Shown: in pieces, positions 29,271 through 44,000 of the stretch
How the letters are laid out: each line of letters opens with the position of its first letter
Position numbering within the stretch: position 1 is the stretch's first letter
Origin: Paracyclopina nana
Taxonomy: Eukaryota > Arthropoda > Copepoda > Cyclopoida > Cyclopettidae
Direction of reading: 5' to 3'
NCBI GenBank assembly: GCA_019096065.1
Contig: JAGUCH010000009.1
Location: 1,188,001 to 1,252,000, forward strand
Length of the DNA: 64,000 bases
Program-made: the position numbers and the translations under genes
The notes under the pieces: generated by a model
The model's database searches: none
Told to the model about the DNA's origin: nothing
The model's input: only the letters and a program-made list of their open reading frames with translations

Positions 29271-32200
29271 ATGGGCAGCTCCTCGTCCAAATTCAAAAAG
29301 TACCTCCAACATGGCGACGAGTACGCGGCCATGCAGGTGTATCAGCACTCGGCTGAGTTGCGGAGATCGCTGCAGCCAAATTGCTCGTATGGTGACAATC
29401 ACCACCATAACACGCCGATGCATTACGCGGCCAAACACGGCATGAAACACTTGATACGCGCGTTTCTCAACGACCTCGGAGGAAACCCCAATATGTAAGT
29501 ATTACACTTTTTTTATTTCCCATCATTGCCTTATTGCTACTTGACTGATTGGCCGAATTACTGGCAATCCATGTGCGGCATAATGTGATTATGGAGAGCT
29601 ACCTCATCGCCCAAATGGCTGCCTTAATCGACATACGAAGCAACCTGGAAGTTTGTCATGAGATTGAACCATGTGGTGTGTTCATCAATTCGACGCAGAA
29701 TCAAGTTGCTTCAGCTTCAAAAGCAATTTTCAATATACTGAAGTTGGATTGTTAAGCACAACGTTCAGATGTCATAGGGCTTTGCAGATGAACTCCACAT
29801 TAATCTCGTTTTGTCAGTACGTGCAAGCCATCATCAAAGTCATGTGGTTGCCTCAAGATTGCCTGTCCAGGCTTATGACAGCAGCCTGGAGCATAGCAGC
29901 GGAAAAGTTTTCTTATCCACTCACACTCGTTTGATTCCTGTTGCAGCCGCAATGCTCGAGGCCAGACCTCGTTGCATTGTGTATGTCAGATCAGCCATCA
30001 AAAGTCGCCCTCAGCCCTTGAACGGAGGTCATACAGCGTAATACTCCTGCTAAGCTGGCGAGGCCCCCGTTTGCCCTCTGGAGACCGCGAGAGAGTCGAG
30101 GTTTTCGCGAAAGACATTCGAGGCAACACCGCCCTGCACTATGCGGCCTCGAACGGCCTCAAGAAGTGCGTGGAGTACCTGGTGGCCCACGGGGCTGACG
30201 TCTACGCCGAAAACATTGACGGCCTCAACGCTGCCGACCTCGCGCTGCGAGAAAACCACAACGACATCGCGTTGTTTCTCGAGGCCAGAATGGCCTTTAC
30301 GGCCTCCACCCCTGCGTCAGCAGCGGAAGACGTGACCTCGGAGGACGTAGCTTCTGACCGCAGCAGCTTTGAGGTCACTGCGGCCGACGAAGAGGCGCGG
30401 CGGAGCAACTGTGGCCTCTTGAGGTCGCAAGACTTGCAAGAGGCCAAGGAGCAAATTATTGTCGAGGTGGCTGACACTTTTGACTTGCCCATTTTCAGCG
30501 CTGAGTCGCTGCTCAAGCACAACGACTGGTCTCGAGAGGCTGTCCTCGAGAGTTGGCAGCGAGACCCCGTGGAAACGTGCCTCCATGCTGGCATCCAGCC
30601 TCCATGCTCAGGTAGACACACATAACCCACTAACGAGCCCTCAAAATCCAATTAATCCAGCTTACACTGGAATTTTCCTGTGAATTAGAAAGCTGCTGTG
30701 GAAACGTGAAAAGGCTACTACTAGCTCTTTTGTGCTCATGAAGAAGCCATTTTCACATGCACAAAGTGGGCTAATGCAACTGTAAAAAGTCAGCTTGCTC
30801 CCTTTTGTCGCAGTAGCAGAGTAACTTCTGCTTGGCCGAAAGAGTCTCGTGTTTCAGCTGCCAGCATCTGCAAAATACGACTCATGGGTGCATACTACTA
30901 CACTTTTGCTAACTGCGCAGTTGGGAAAGAAATATTCAAAGTGGCTCCTTTCATGATAAATGGCATTATCGAGCGCTGTTATTCACCTATTGACAAATCT
31001 TGGCGTCAAACAAAGCATTCAGACTGGCTGGAATAATTGATTGTCTTAGTTGAAAATGAATTCAAGATATTGGCATTTTGTAGTCCATACTGAAATTATA
31101 AATTGGCATTCTGATTTGCAGTACAACCACAGTCGTCTGACAATGTCCGCACCAGCCTTCAGGTTCCGGTAGCCAAGCCGAAAATCTATTCGGAGAACAG
31201 CTTCATTGTGGACGAGCAATTAGCCGAGGATGAATGCTTGTGTGAAGTCTGCTGTGATCTCATAGACACTAATGACCAAGGGGATCCATTGATGCCATGC
31301 AGGCATAAAATATGTGCAAGATGTTGGAAGCTCCACGTGTCAGCAAAAATGCAGGATTCCATTCCTTCGCCACAGCAGCAGGTAATTGTGGAAAATTCTA
31401 GAAAGCCCTTCCTTGCCATTTTTATTCTCAGATATGCAAAATTATTTTTTAGTCTGTAGTGGTGCAGAAATCGATGGTTTCATCTGGCAAAGTGAGTGTA
31501 TTGAAAAAAGATCATGTCTTGGGATAATCTCTCAAGTGCCCCTCATTCTATGTATAGAAAAGGGCTGAAGCACATCCATAGATGTGTATATGCCACATAT
31601 CTCTTTGCGGCATCATCGTTTTTCTGTGGAGACGAAAATAGCCTCTCAGTAGATTACTTCTGCTGTGACCCTTTTATGGCATTAAGTGTATCAGCAAAAA
31701 TATTGCCTGCAGTGCATGCAGAAAGAGAAAGCCACTCTTATTCAACTGAGCAAGAATTCCCCCAAAAGGGAAACCTTTCAATAGAAATGAAAGCTATGTA
31801 TGGTCAAAGCCCGGGAAAAAGGATCTCGAATTGCCTTTGGCACATCATTGAAATTCGAAGCCACCATTTTGCCAGTCTCTGATAACACAGAAAGAGCATT
31901 TGTTCTCGTTGCATGCTGAATACATACATTATGCAATCAGCTTAGGGTAACAAAAAAGGAGCTCGCCTCAGCTATTTACAATGCCCTTCTTCTCCTTCCA
32001 GATTTCTTGTCCAGCTTCTGACTGCAATGTCACCGTGCCCATTTTTGCTATGGAAAGATGCTTGGGTGAGCAGCAGCCATTGAAAAAGGCCAACAGCAAC
32101 AACAAGAAAAACCTGCTGAACATCCTCGAGGCTCGTCCTTCTGAAATTGCCTCGTCAACGAGTTTCTCCAAGAAATGCCCAGTGTGCTCAAAAACGGTGT

Positions 32201-35200
32201 GCTTTGCACCAGACTCCTATGAAAGGGATGGCATCAAAATTTCCCATTCGGTTGATTGTGGCAACGGCCACTTTTTCTGCTGGGAATGTGGCTCAGCTGA
32301 CGGCCACGCCCCTGTGGGCTGCAGTTTGTACTCAAAATGGCTGGAGAAGTGTGGGAGCATCGACTCCTCTCGACTTTTCTCGTGGCTGGAGACGAATTCC
32401 AGAGGTTGCTCAAATTGTGGCCAAATGGTGGAGAAATTAGATGGATGCAATCGAGCCCAGTGTGGCCAGTGTGGGTGGGAGTTTTGCTGGGTTTGCCTCG
32501 AGAATTGGAAGAAGCATCCTATGTGCAATCGATTTTTGGAGCTGACAGCCACGACTGCAAGCAATGAAGAGCTGAGATTTGTTCACTTCTACGTCAGATT
32601 CAGGAACCACAGCAACAGCAGAAAGATGGAAGAATCGAGGATCAAGGCAGACATGACTGATATAATTAGGTATTCTTCTACATAACATATGCAGTACAAA
32701 GGAACTTTCTTTTTTCGTGAGAGAAAGTCGGAGAAGAAGAAGAAGTATTGAGGCGTTTAAATTAGTTATATTTGTGTGCATGGCCATGATGGCTTGGCAT
32801 GCATCATTAATCACACAGAAAGAAGAAGAATGGCATCTGATGTTTTTTTCTTCTTCCATTATTGCAAGCTAACAAGCTAGAAAACAACTTGGCAGTTTTC
32901 GTGATGGTAGCATTTTATGACTGAGATAAGGTGCTGAGCAGCTGTTGCCAAATTGCACATGTAGGAGGCCAAGATAAGGTGAATTGCCTTTTCTTGACAT
33001 CTGCTGAGTCCTTGCTATACGAGTCTACTAGCTATGCATTGAAAAAAGCCCAACGACCTCCACAAGATGATGAGATTAGTAGGTAGTAGCTGCTGGAAAA
33101 TGAAATTTGATGTGCAAAATGTGTCTTCTCTCACTTGAGGTGGTGCTCATACTTCAAAGTAGTCTTCCTCTTGAAGAAGCGAGAGAGAAGCCTTACATTT
33201 ATGGCCTTCAAGCACTGAAGTAGAAGAATTTCTCACTCTCAATTCATGCATTAGAAAATTGGACCTTTCAAGAACTCAGGGTGATGGTGGTTCTTTTTTG
33301 TAAATTTAATTTTGCGTTGCAGCAACAACTGTTATTGCCCAAGGAGGCATTCCATGTTTGCCTCTGAGGCTCTATTGGCCTCGTCCACAAATGCGGCAGC
33401 TGCTGCGGCCTCGAGGTCGAAATTTTACGAGGAGGCCGCGTGGGAACTCCTGAAGACCAGGTCCATTTTGAAGGCCAGTTATGTGTATGGCTATTTCCAT
33501 TTGGACGAGCATAAAGCCACCAAAAGTCTGTTTGAGCTGATGCAGCACGAACTCGAGGACATTGGGGAGAAATTGTCGGAAATGCTTCAGAGGCCGTCGT
33601 ACCTGAAAACGCCCAAACGAGTCCTCGTCCAGGCCAGCCAATGTTGCTTGCGAAAAAGAACAGACTTCTTGAAGGCCATCTATAACGGCCTACAATTTGA
33701 GGATCCCTGGAGAATCAACAGAAATGTTGCTGCTCCACAAGGAGGCAATGCTGCTCAGAACAAACGAGATCAGAGGCAAATTTGGACCAAGACACTGAGC
33801 CTTCCCAGCAAGTAATTATAATCGCCTTCTCCGAACCTAAAACATATAAGGGCAAAGCAACTCCGTAACGTTCATTTACGGACAATTTTCGTATTTTTAA
33901 AGCCATCAGTTCTATGGCTTGATATTTAATCTGACATGAAGAGAAAAGTATCCTTGACGTGTAGATGAACGTTACATGCAACTGTTTTGCATCTCGCTGT
34001 AGCCTCTCAATCAATGTCCATGTTTCTTGCCATGTTATACAAGGCGAGAAGCATCAGTAATATTTGCCCACTACTAGTGACATCTGGCGGCCAAATGCAA
34101 ATCTCCCATTATTCTATTTAGGAAATGCCAAAGGCCAGGATGCACCAACAGTTGTTCTAATGTGCGTTCGTCCTTCAAAAGCTTCTGCAGCCCAGCTTGT
34201 GCTCAACAGCCTCCAATAAAGGCCACGGTTGTGCTGACGAAGGCCTCGGAGTCCTCCGAAATTCGTCGAGTCTTCAACGACTTGCACAACACGTTGCCAC
34301 GCAGCTCGAAATCCGAGGCCGATCTCCTGAGTAAATCAACCGCAAAGCAGCAGCAGCAGCCTTTATGCAAAAGGGAAGGCTGCACAAATTACGTTGGGAA
34401 TTGTGGCACAAGCAATGACTACTGCAGCGTTGCTTGTGCACACTTCGTCAACAGCCTCAAAACGCACGAGAAATCCACGACTTCAGCCTCTGAAAGCAAA
34501 GTGAAAGCTGCAGGATATCAGCCTCTGGTCAATGAGGGCGGATCCACGACCTCGGAGGACACATTGAAAGCCTCAGTCAAACAACCAGTCGTGTCATCGC
34601 CAGTTGAAACCACCAGTCAGAGGAAAACCAGGCCCAAATTGTTTCGGCAAAAGTCATTTGAAATCATTAGTGACTGCGAAAGCGCAGATACGAGCCTGGC
34701 TGATGTGAGTAACATCGTTTCCGAGGCTGCTGCCAATCCGACAGCTGTTGTTGCTGAAGCTTTGAAAATTAAGCGGGCAAAACAAGCTGAGGCCACTGAT
34801 GTCGCTGTAAGCAATGGCACCAAAAAAGAGGTCGCCAATATGAGGAAAAAGAGGCCAGCCTTGACAATCAAGATCCAGAATAGCTCCTTTCAGGACAATG
34901 ACAACGACGAGGATTTTGCCTCGGAGCTCGATAAATCTCCCAACTTTTGCATTTCAGGTAACTTTGTCGTTGCAAAAGTTACCTTTACTGGCAATGCCCA
35001 CTTTGCAGTAATCCGTCTTCTTCTCTAAGAAATATTCGGCATAACAACATATTTTTAAGATGAATTTGGCTCATTAACTTTTTCAAATCAAAATTAATGA
35101 GGCTTGATTGGCATCTGTCAATCTGGCTCTCAGTTCTCAAAAGTGAAACTTTTCATTGACTTGCAAACTTCTTCAGGTGTCAACATAAGTCGAAGCCCTG

Positions 35201-35679
35201 GAGGCTCTTCAGCGGCCTCAGCCTCACTCTCTCCCAGATGGCTCAACAGCCTCAGTGGCAATGCCAACAATCGAAACCGATCGTCTAGCTTGATTGTCCC
35301 TCCTGTGATTCGTCGCAAAGTATCTTCACCATCCTCTGGTGGCTCACCTGGTTCCAAATCCTTGCATTTATCCCCTCTCGTCAAAGGTGTGAGGAAAGGC
35401 CAAACAACAGCCTCTTCAACAACCACAACACCCAAATCGCCCACTTTGTTTACCTTTCCTGATCCTGGATCAGCAGATTCGTCTGCAGTGGATTCCGGAT
35501 TGTCCTCCATTGTCCACGTGGATCGATACCTGAGTAGTGAAGATTTTCACGAAGCCTTGTTCTTTGAGAAGTCACCAAAGTCTGGGCAAAAGAAGAGGTC
35601 ACGTAGGACCAGCTCAGCTACAAAGAAGAACAAAAATACCGACAACAACAACCAGCCTTTGTCAGTGACATTGATTTAG
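29271..35679 (+). CDS. ANKIB1: ANKIB1-like ankyrin and RBR E3 ubiquitin ligase (1214 aa)
   Basis: An E3 ligase of the RING-between-RING type. Exons: 29271-29494, 29947-30611, 31122-31381, 32002-32669, 33323-33811, 34122-34957 and 35177-35679; total 3645 nt. The N-terminus MGSSSSKFKKYL keeps the ANKIB1 start and a possible myristoylation glycine. Ankyrin repeats follow (NTPMHYAAKHGM; NTALHYAASNGLKKCVEYL). RING1 is near 333-365 (CLCEVC, MPCRHKICARCW), the IBR is near 442-490, and RING2 begins at Cys519 with catalytic Cys532. The Ariadne-like helical part follows in exon 5 (LLKTRSILKASYVYGYF, RPSYLKTPKR). RING2 reads GCNRAQC where the family has GCNHMxC. The C-terminal region has two short cysteine modules (771-795, 851-874) and ends in VTLI, a possible PDZ ligand. 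Vertebrate UIM sequence was not seen. AATAAA is at 35826. Confidence 0.92.
29672..29800. mobile_element. Short TIR element of the GTGTTCATC family
   Basis: TGTGGTGTGTTCATCA at the left and GATGAACTCCACA at the right are inverted relative to each other, about 130 bp apart. It lies in ANKIB1 intron 1. Ends are similar to, but not identical with, the other copies. Confidence 0.45.
32452..32454 (+). other. ANKIB1: Codon for Arg534 next to catalytic Cys532 of RING2
   Basis: The bases are CGA. In most RBR ligases the residue two after the catalytic cysteine is histidine (C-N-H), which assists thioester transfer; CAC or CAT would be expected. The flanking zinc ligands are present. Confidence 0.85.
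33863..33976. mobile_element. Possible short foldback element in ANKIB1 intron
   Basis: CCGTAACGTTCATTTACGG at the left and GTAGATGAACGTTAC at the right form imperfect inverted ends about 115 bp apart, related to the GTGTTCATCTAC termini. Weak. Confidence 0.35.
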
Positions 35680-35825
35680 AAAATAGATCACTGCCCCATC
35701 CTTCCTCTTTCTTCGATGAGAAGCATGATATGTCAATGTTTTGCTAAAGTTTGCTTGAAAAACTATCTTGTTGTTATTCGCTAAGAGAACCTAAACTGTG
35801 ATGGATCACGACGCATTTTGCTTTA

Positions 35826-35831
35826 AATAAA
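35826..35831 (+). terminator. ANKIB1: Poly(A) signal AATAAA of ANKIB1
   Basis: AATAAA lies 147 bases past the stop codon. The next gene's first recognisable acceptor is only about 200 bases downstream. Confidence 0.6.
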
Positions 35832-36027
35832 GAACAGTTTACATCATCGTGCATTTTACCCTTGTACTCAATATACTATAAAGTCCCACTACTCAGTAAC
35901 AATTGTTCTTTCACGGATTTTCTTAATACTATGCTTGTGATTATGCCAAAAATAAATCAATGTATTCCATCGGCTCAGAACTTTGGTCAATTGATATCTT
36001 ATTATATGTTATGTATTGTTTTTGTAG

Positions 36028-37511
<1,484 letters not shown>

Positions 37512-37627
37512 TCATAACAGTCTAACTTAGGCCACGATTCCCACGCATTTTTTCTACTATGACTGCGACTAGCTACTCTTAATTATATGAAAATAGACGT
37601 TACACCTCTGCCTCGTGTTCGATGATA

Positions 37628-37633
37628 AATAAA
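37628..37633 (+). terminator. RNF121: Poly(A) signal AATAAA of RNF121
   Basis: AATAAA lies 116 bases past the stop codon, within ATAAATAAAAGC. The opposing RASSF7/8 gene ends about 370 bases further on. Confidence 0.6.
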
Positions 37634-38000
37634 AGCTTTTAGGTTGAATTCTCAAAAATATATTTGAATCCACGACATCATGTGACAAATCATTGATGGC
37701 ACACAACGACAACTAAATATTGTAATTGTAGTAGTAGAAAGGCACACGCAAAAACGAGTAGAATTGTGAAGAATCAATTATCTAGAAATATGTAATATAG
37801 GTGTATAATATTAGTTTTTCATCAGTTATGCGATCTGCTTCTTCTTCATCATCGTCGTCAAGGCACAATTTAGGGAAGTAACACAGTGACATTAATTTCT
37901 TTTTTTTTCGAGTCCACCTTCGTTTTTTTTGCAAATCTTCATCACAGTGATTTTCAATATGTAGTAGTAGTGCAGTGTGTTGAGGAAGGGAAACCAACTT
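37634..38000. other. Gap between convergent genes, no further gene supported
   Basis: The gap should hold the 3' UTR of the minus-strand RASSF7/8 gene. No canonical minus-strand AATAAA was seen. The plus-strand open frame overlapping its right end is the shadow of the last RASSF7/8 exon. Confidence 0.5.
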
Positions 38001-41000
38001 TTAAACCCACACTCCATGTGGATTTTTGCTGGTTGGAACGGCATTTTCCAGCTGACGAGGACTGCCCATCATTTTACGAACCTGACCTGGTTTGGGAGGA
38101 CCTGAAAAATAATTTGCCCATTAATGATCACATAAAGTTCATCAACGAAAACGAAACTCGGAATTCAAATTTACTAAATCAAAAAGTCAATAAACAAAAA
38201 TAAATCTTGATGAAGCCAAAGAATGTAAAATTAGACATTCTGAGTTTGATTGTTACCTATGCAACAGTTGACATAAGCTGCATGTGTGAAATCCAAGAAA
38301 TGCATCATAAAATTAGTACATGAAAATGACTAGATATTTACCATCAAGGAACTGCTTGGACTCCTCTAGAGGCGAAATAGCTAATGACTCCATGTTGACT
38401 TCTCTCATTTCCTGGATGAGTTTTTCCACTTCAGCTTTTCTTCGGTTGATTTGGTCCTCCACATCTTTGACCTGAAGCAATAAAAATGGCGGATTAACCA
38501 CAAGGAAAATCATTATTATCATTTTTGTTAAAAATACCTCCTTGCTGAGCTGCTGATTCACGTTGGCTGCCTCCTCTGAATTCTTTTGCAAGTTTTTAAT
38601 CTCCATTTGAAGTCGATCAATCTCTTGAGCAAGCTCAACTTCCCGTTGACGGCTTTTTTCCAGAGACATGCTTCGCATTTCATCTCCAAGGCGTCTGGAA
38701 ATAAAATCCAATTTGTTATTGGTGTGGTCGGATCATCCTCAAAAATTGAATTTCAGCACGCGGAAAAAAGGCCCTTTTTGCCACGTGGACTTTATGAAGC
38801 ATGCTAACCCTATAAAATGACGTCATCACAATTTACCCTAGGATAATTTATCACACTTGAAAATATGAAAAGCTCCCACTTTCCTCGGGAATTTTGCAAT
38901 AAATCAAGAGCCAGGGAATTGCATTTTTGCAAAGCTCCAGTTTCCCTTTAGCGTGATATGCATCCGCGCACAGTGGGCAATTAATCGCGCATCTCAATAT
39001 CATCTCGCATAACTCATGAATTCATTAATCCCAACTCATGAGCCGGCCAAAATGAGGGCTAAAAATTGTCAAAACAGGAAATACTGCCGAGGTGCGCGTG
39101 GCGGCAAAATTATAATCCACTGTGGAGCGTTACCTAAGAGTTTGATTTGTCTTTTGCAGCTCTTGATCAGTTCCGGCTAATCTTTGTTTGAGCTGCATTA
39201 TTTCCGCTCGGATGTTCGGATCGTCGTCCTCGCCCCTTTCTAAGGCCAGCAGCCTCAGCTCGTCCTCATTCCGGTGAGCGGCCTCTTCCAGTCGCCTGGC
39301 CTCAACCAGTACCATTTCCAATTGACTTCCTGGCTGCGGTGCATACTGAGGCTGCGTCTGCTGTTGTTGTTGCTGGTGGGGAAGGCCAACGACTTGGCCT
39401 TCAAGGTAGTTGGCCTCTGCATCACACTGCAACAAAGTCAACAACAATTGCTTTAATGCGGTGTTCACCTATGGCATTGCTTATTTTATACCGTCTGACC
39501 GTTCAAAATTGGACGGTGCGGGAATCAAAAGTTTGTGTTATGAATTTATGAATTTTGAGGCTTAATGGGTATCGTTGGAAAGCTTGAACCTTTGGACATC
39601 TTTTTTGTTTTCTGACAAAATGAAAAATATTTTTGAGAATTCCGCGTGACTTCTAATACTAAATGATGCATTTGTTTTTTCGTGCCAATTTTCTGGGTTT
39701 CCTTGGGAAAATTAAATTTTCCCGGCTTATTCCTCTTTCCATTTATTTTTTCTACTTTTACAAAAAAGATGGAAAAAGGCTCAATCTTTCCATCGATATC
39801 ATTAAAAAGTCCTGTGTTTATTGAATATGTGACAAAAAGTTTAGATTCCCGTACCGTCCAATTTTGAACGGTCAGACTGTATATGCCTATTAATCCAACT
39901 ATCTGAGGTTCGAATCTAGGCTGTCAAAACCACTTTTTTGTAACTTCGTTGGAATTTGGATTAGGCCCATGGAATATGAGGGGCATAAAATTACTTTATG
40001 TCCCTCAAATTTGATTCCAGGGCCATATTTAATATCCCCAAAAAATGCTTAGAAAGAACTGTGATGAAGGTGGCATCAATTATGAATGGTAGGAGAAAGC
40101 CTCGTTAAAACACTTATTATCACTTACGTGCTTGATTTCAGCTTGTTGTGACTGCAACGTTGTCTGTTGCGCAGAAACGAGGTTAAGGAGCTCGGAATAA
40201 TCAGTCGGTTGATGATGCGCCTGAAATCAAAATAATGAACCACGTGGCCTTGCGTTAGCTAGAGGCTGAACTGAAAAATGTGGCACTGGAACTATGCTAA
40301 GTTCCTCTAAAAGATTTTGCATCAAAATCTTTTGTTCCTCTTTAATCTTCGTCTTTCGTACTTAAGGCACGCTATTTAAATAGCTTATGGCTTAATCTCT
40401 CGCTCTATTTCCATAATCACACTATTTGAATAACACATAGCATAAATATAAATAGCGGTTATTTATATACATTTATGCTATGAGCTATTTAAATAGCGTG
40501 ACTATTACCGGTTATTTAAATATATTTATACATGCAATTTAAATAGATTTTATGCTATGAGCTATTTAAGTAGCTTGACTATACAAAAATAGCGTGCCTT
40601 AAAGAACGCATTTAAATAGCAGCTTCTAAAATACATTCAGAGGCTATTTAAATACATTTTATGCTATGAGCTATTTTTAAAGACTAAGTCATATAAAGGG
40701 TGTGTCAAATTTTTCGAATCAGACTCTAGGGCTTAGTCTCTTCTGGAGATTTCATAGTGACCAAGCCACGGTCATTATCGATTCTTATGTAGTTCCATCG
40801 CAACCTAGTCAGTACATAAGAAACGATAATGACCGTGGCTTGGTCACTATGAAATCTCCAGAAGAGACTAAGCCTAGAACAGCTCTCACCTGGTAGCCGA
40901 GGTAAGCTTGCTGCATCTGTTGCCTAGAATAAGGAAGCCCTTGCTGGTGGTGAAGAGGGGCCGCAGGGTAGCCCTGCTGCTGCCCCCCTCGGGGTGGGCC

Positions 41001-44000
41001 CACCAGCGAGCCCCTTGAGGGGTGTCTACTGAGATGCGGGGTTCTGTGGGTGGGAGGGGGGCTGTAATGGGGCGCCCGGACGGGCACGTGTTGCCCTCGG
41101 GCCCCGTAGCGGGACTCGGGCGGCGGGGGCTCCCTGTAGGGCGGCGGGTCAGCCGGACTAGAGTTTCTCGGGCCGGGTGGGGGCCGGTAGGCTGGCGGCC
41201 TCAAGGCCGGCATGCTCGCCTGTTTTGAGAACCCGTACACTTCACCGTTGACTCCGGCGCCGGAAGAAGCCGCTGTTGCCCACGTGGGCATTTGTGTTGC
41301 TGATGTGGACTTGGGCAGGTGCCCGTTCGAGGTGGTCACGTGACTAGGCCGGTCAGGGTAGCTGTTGCTCGAGTCGCTGCCCGTCTTGTCCGAGCCCCGC
41401 CCGGAATCCGGGCTTAACCGCGATCCGCCGGATTCCGCATTCAATTTCGGCCCCCGGCCGTTTGGGGCTGAAGCGGCCGGTGGGGCAGCATTGGGGTACG
41501 AGGCGGCGGGCGGCGGGGGCTTCCACACCGCGGGCGGCTCGGCCGATTGTGATTTGGGTAATTGAGGAAACTTGGCCGCCCTTTGCACTTGGGGTGACAG
41601 CAAAGGGCCGACTTGCGGGTGATGGCTGGCCTTGTCCAAGGCCGACCTTTGCAGGATGAATTGAACGTCGTGTGCGTATTCCCCCCATTTTTGTAGCACC
41701 TGAAAGCAGCCTTTGGATTAGAGGGCCTCCGCAATCTAGCGTAGAGTAAACAAGCTAAAGACAACAAGGGCGGCTCGCAATGTTGTCCTAATTAGTCACG
41801 CAACCCTAATGAAAAACTAACACTGAATTCTGACGTGGTTTCTGAGAAAATCAGCTGTACTCATTTGGAACACTTTCCAAATGGGGTCAGCTGTTGCCTC
41901 CTGTATGCTACCCTATAACGCAGTAAAACGCAGGGTTCTAGAAATTCCTCCGCGACTTCGTTTGGAACAGTTAATGGGGGATTTTGACTAAGTAAAGTGT
42001 TCCAAATGAGTACAGCTGATTTTCTCTATGGGTTACCCTGCTTAACGTAGTGCTACGAAATCGCGGAGGAATTTCTAGAACCCTACGTTTTACTAAGTAA
42101 TAGGGTAGCATACAGAGGCAACAGCTGACCCCATTTGGAACAGTTCATGGGGGATTTTTACTAAGTAAAGTGTTCCAAATGAGTACAGCTGATTTTCTCT
42201 ATGGGTTACCCTGCTTAACGTAGTGCTACGAAATCGCGGAGGAATTTCTAGAGCCCTAGGAAAGCAACAAGCTGGCTCGCAATGTTGGCCCACATTAGTC
42301 ACGCAACCCTAATCAAAACAAAACGTTCCATGCAGGAGGATGGATCCGCTTTGATGGTGTACCCAATATTCCAATATGTTTGTCCTCTTTACCTTTAATG
42401 GATGTTCTTGAGGAGCCAAAAGCCTCTCGTTGTTTCTCCATCGTTCGATGAGGGTGAACCTCCCAGTTTTGCCTGTGGCATGGGCAAGAGCATAGACAAC
42501 ATCCTGAAAAACAAGGAGAAAAGGCCAATTTTAGGACTGCCATAGCAGGGGGTAATTGCTCCTGGGAGCCTTAGTAGCTTTTGTCATGCAAAGTAGGATT
42601 GGGGCCTTCATTGCACTTTCATGATTGATGAGACCAGGTGCAAAAGGTTCTCTCCTTTTTAACTGCTACTGCGCTACTTCATTTTGCCTATAATGTGGCG
42701 TTCATGTACCTATATTCAGCAAAGGCAATTTTATTGCCCACTAAACTATTCCATTGCTTTTTGACGATTGCTTATACAGTTTTTCAAATAAGTATATCAT
42801 TTTCACTTTGTTTAATGAGGCTCGATAGTCAACTCTCAGATTTACTTTCAGTTTCCCGAACGTCAGCATTTTTAGCTGTTGGTAGCATTTTACACATTGA
42901 TATGCCAAATGGCAAGAAGTCTTTCAAAGTGGAAGATTTGGCATCTCCTATGTATTGCTGGTGAACCGCAGCGTTTCCATATGTTGTTGATCTACGAGCG
43001 GGCAACTTTCTGGCTTGATTTGGTACCAACTCACAAATTTCACCATCATTTCTTGGCACCGAAAAGTGATGCCCTCCTCTCTCATTTGCGTTTCAAATTG
43101 GAGAGGATCCTTCGGTAGCCAATTAAAATGCCGTTTTTCTTTGCCATTTTGACATTCCCATTTCGTGGAAGGAAAAAAAATCAATCTCAGAAATTAGTTT
43201 GGATGGATTGCCAATGGAAATTTACCCACTGTGCAAAAATACAGTTTACATGCAAAAAAATTCTCCTGTCGTCGCCACAAATGTTAAAGATTTCCTGCAT
43301 AAAAGGGAAAATGGTCACTAAGTGCCAATATCGCTCGTTTATCTTCTTCTATGCAATTTCAGTGAATTTTGGCCAACTTCTTGCATTGCATTATGCAGTA
43401 CATCAACTAAGTCCAGTGTTCATCTACTGCAAAGCTACATAAAATTTTCTTACTTTTTATGGTTAATTTCAGTTTTGGAGGCTGAAAGCAAAGTTGCAAG
43501 ATGACAATCGCGTCTCATTAATTTTAAGCATTTGATCTAAAAAAGCCAAACAAAAAACAGCTGTTCGCGGCAGAAAACTAACAGCCATATAATTGAGTAG
43601 ATGAACACCACATTAAAGTGTGATACTTCAGCTGAGAAATTTTCGCCATTTTCCACTCAATACTGGCCACTGAAGTAAAAAAGCTCCCTTCAATCTAGAA
43701 AAAACCGAGCATCTCAAGAGAATTGAAACTTCACGCTTGCAGTTCTCGCATAAAAAGAACCCACACTGCACGGTGAAAAAAGGCGCAATAAAAACTTTTG
43801 CAGACCAAAAAAGTGGAGGGAAAAAAGTTGTGAATATTTTTTTGATATGGCATTTGAAAGGTGCCAAAAAAAAGAAGTTGCGATTTGGGAAGAGAAAAGT
43901 GAAAAATGACTGCCATGCATGAAAGAGTTCCAAATATGGGCCCAAGTCAACTTTCTACAAAAACAAACAAGAAGAAGTGACAAGTGACCTGTTTTGAGCT

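Noticed and set aside
37886-38203. Plus-strand open frame of about 105 codons with a plausible-looking acidic C-terminus
   Set aside because: Its right half is the complement of the last RASSF7/8 exon (minus 38001-38101), which has proper splice phase and the family's C-terminal ending; the plus frame is a shadow.
39895-39925. GGTTCGAATC, which resembles a tRNA B box
   Set aside because: No matching A box or cloverleaf arms could be drawn around it.
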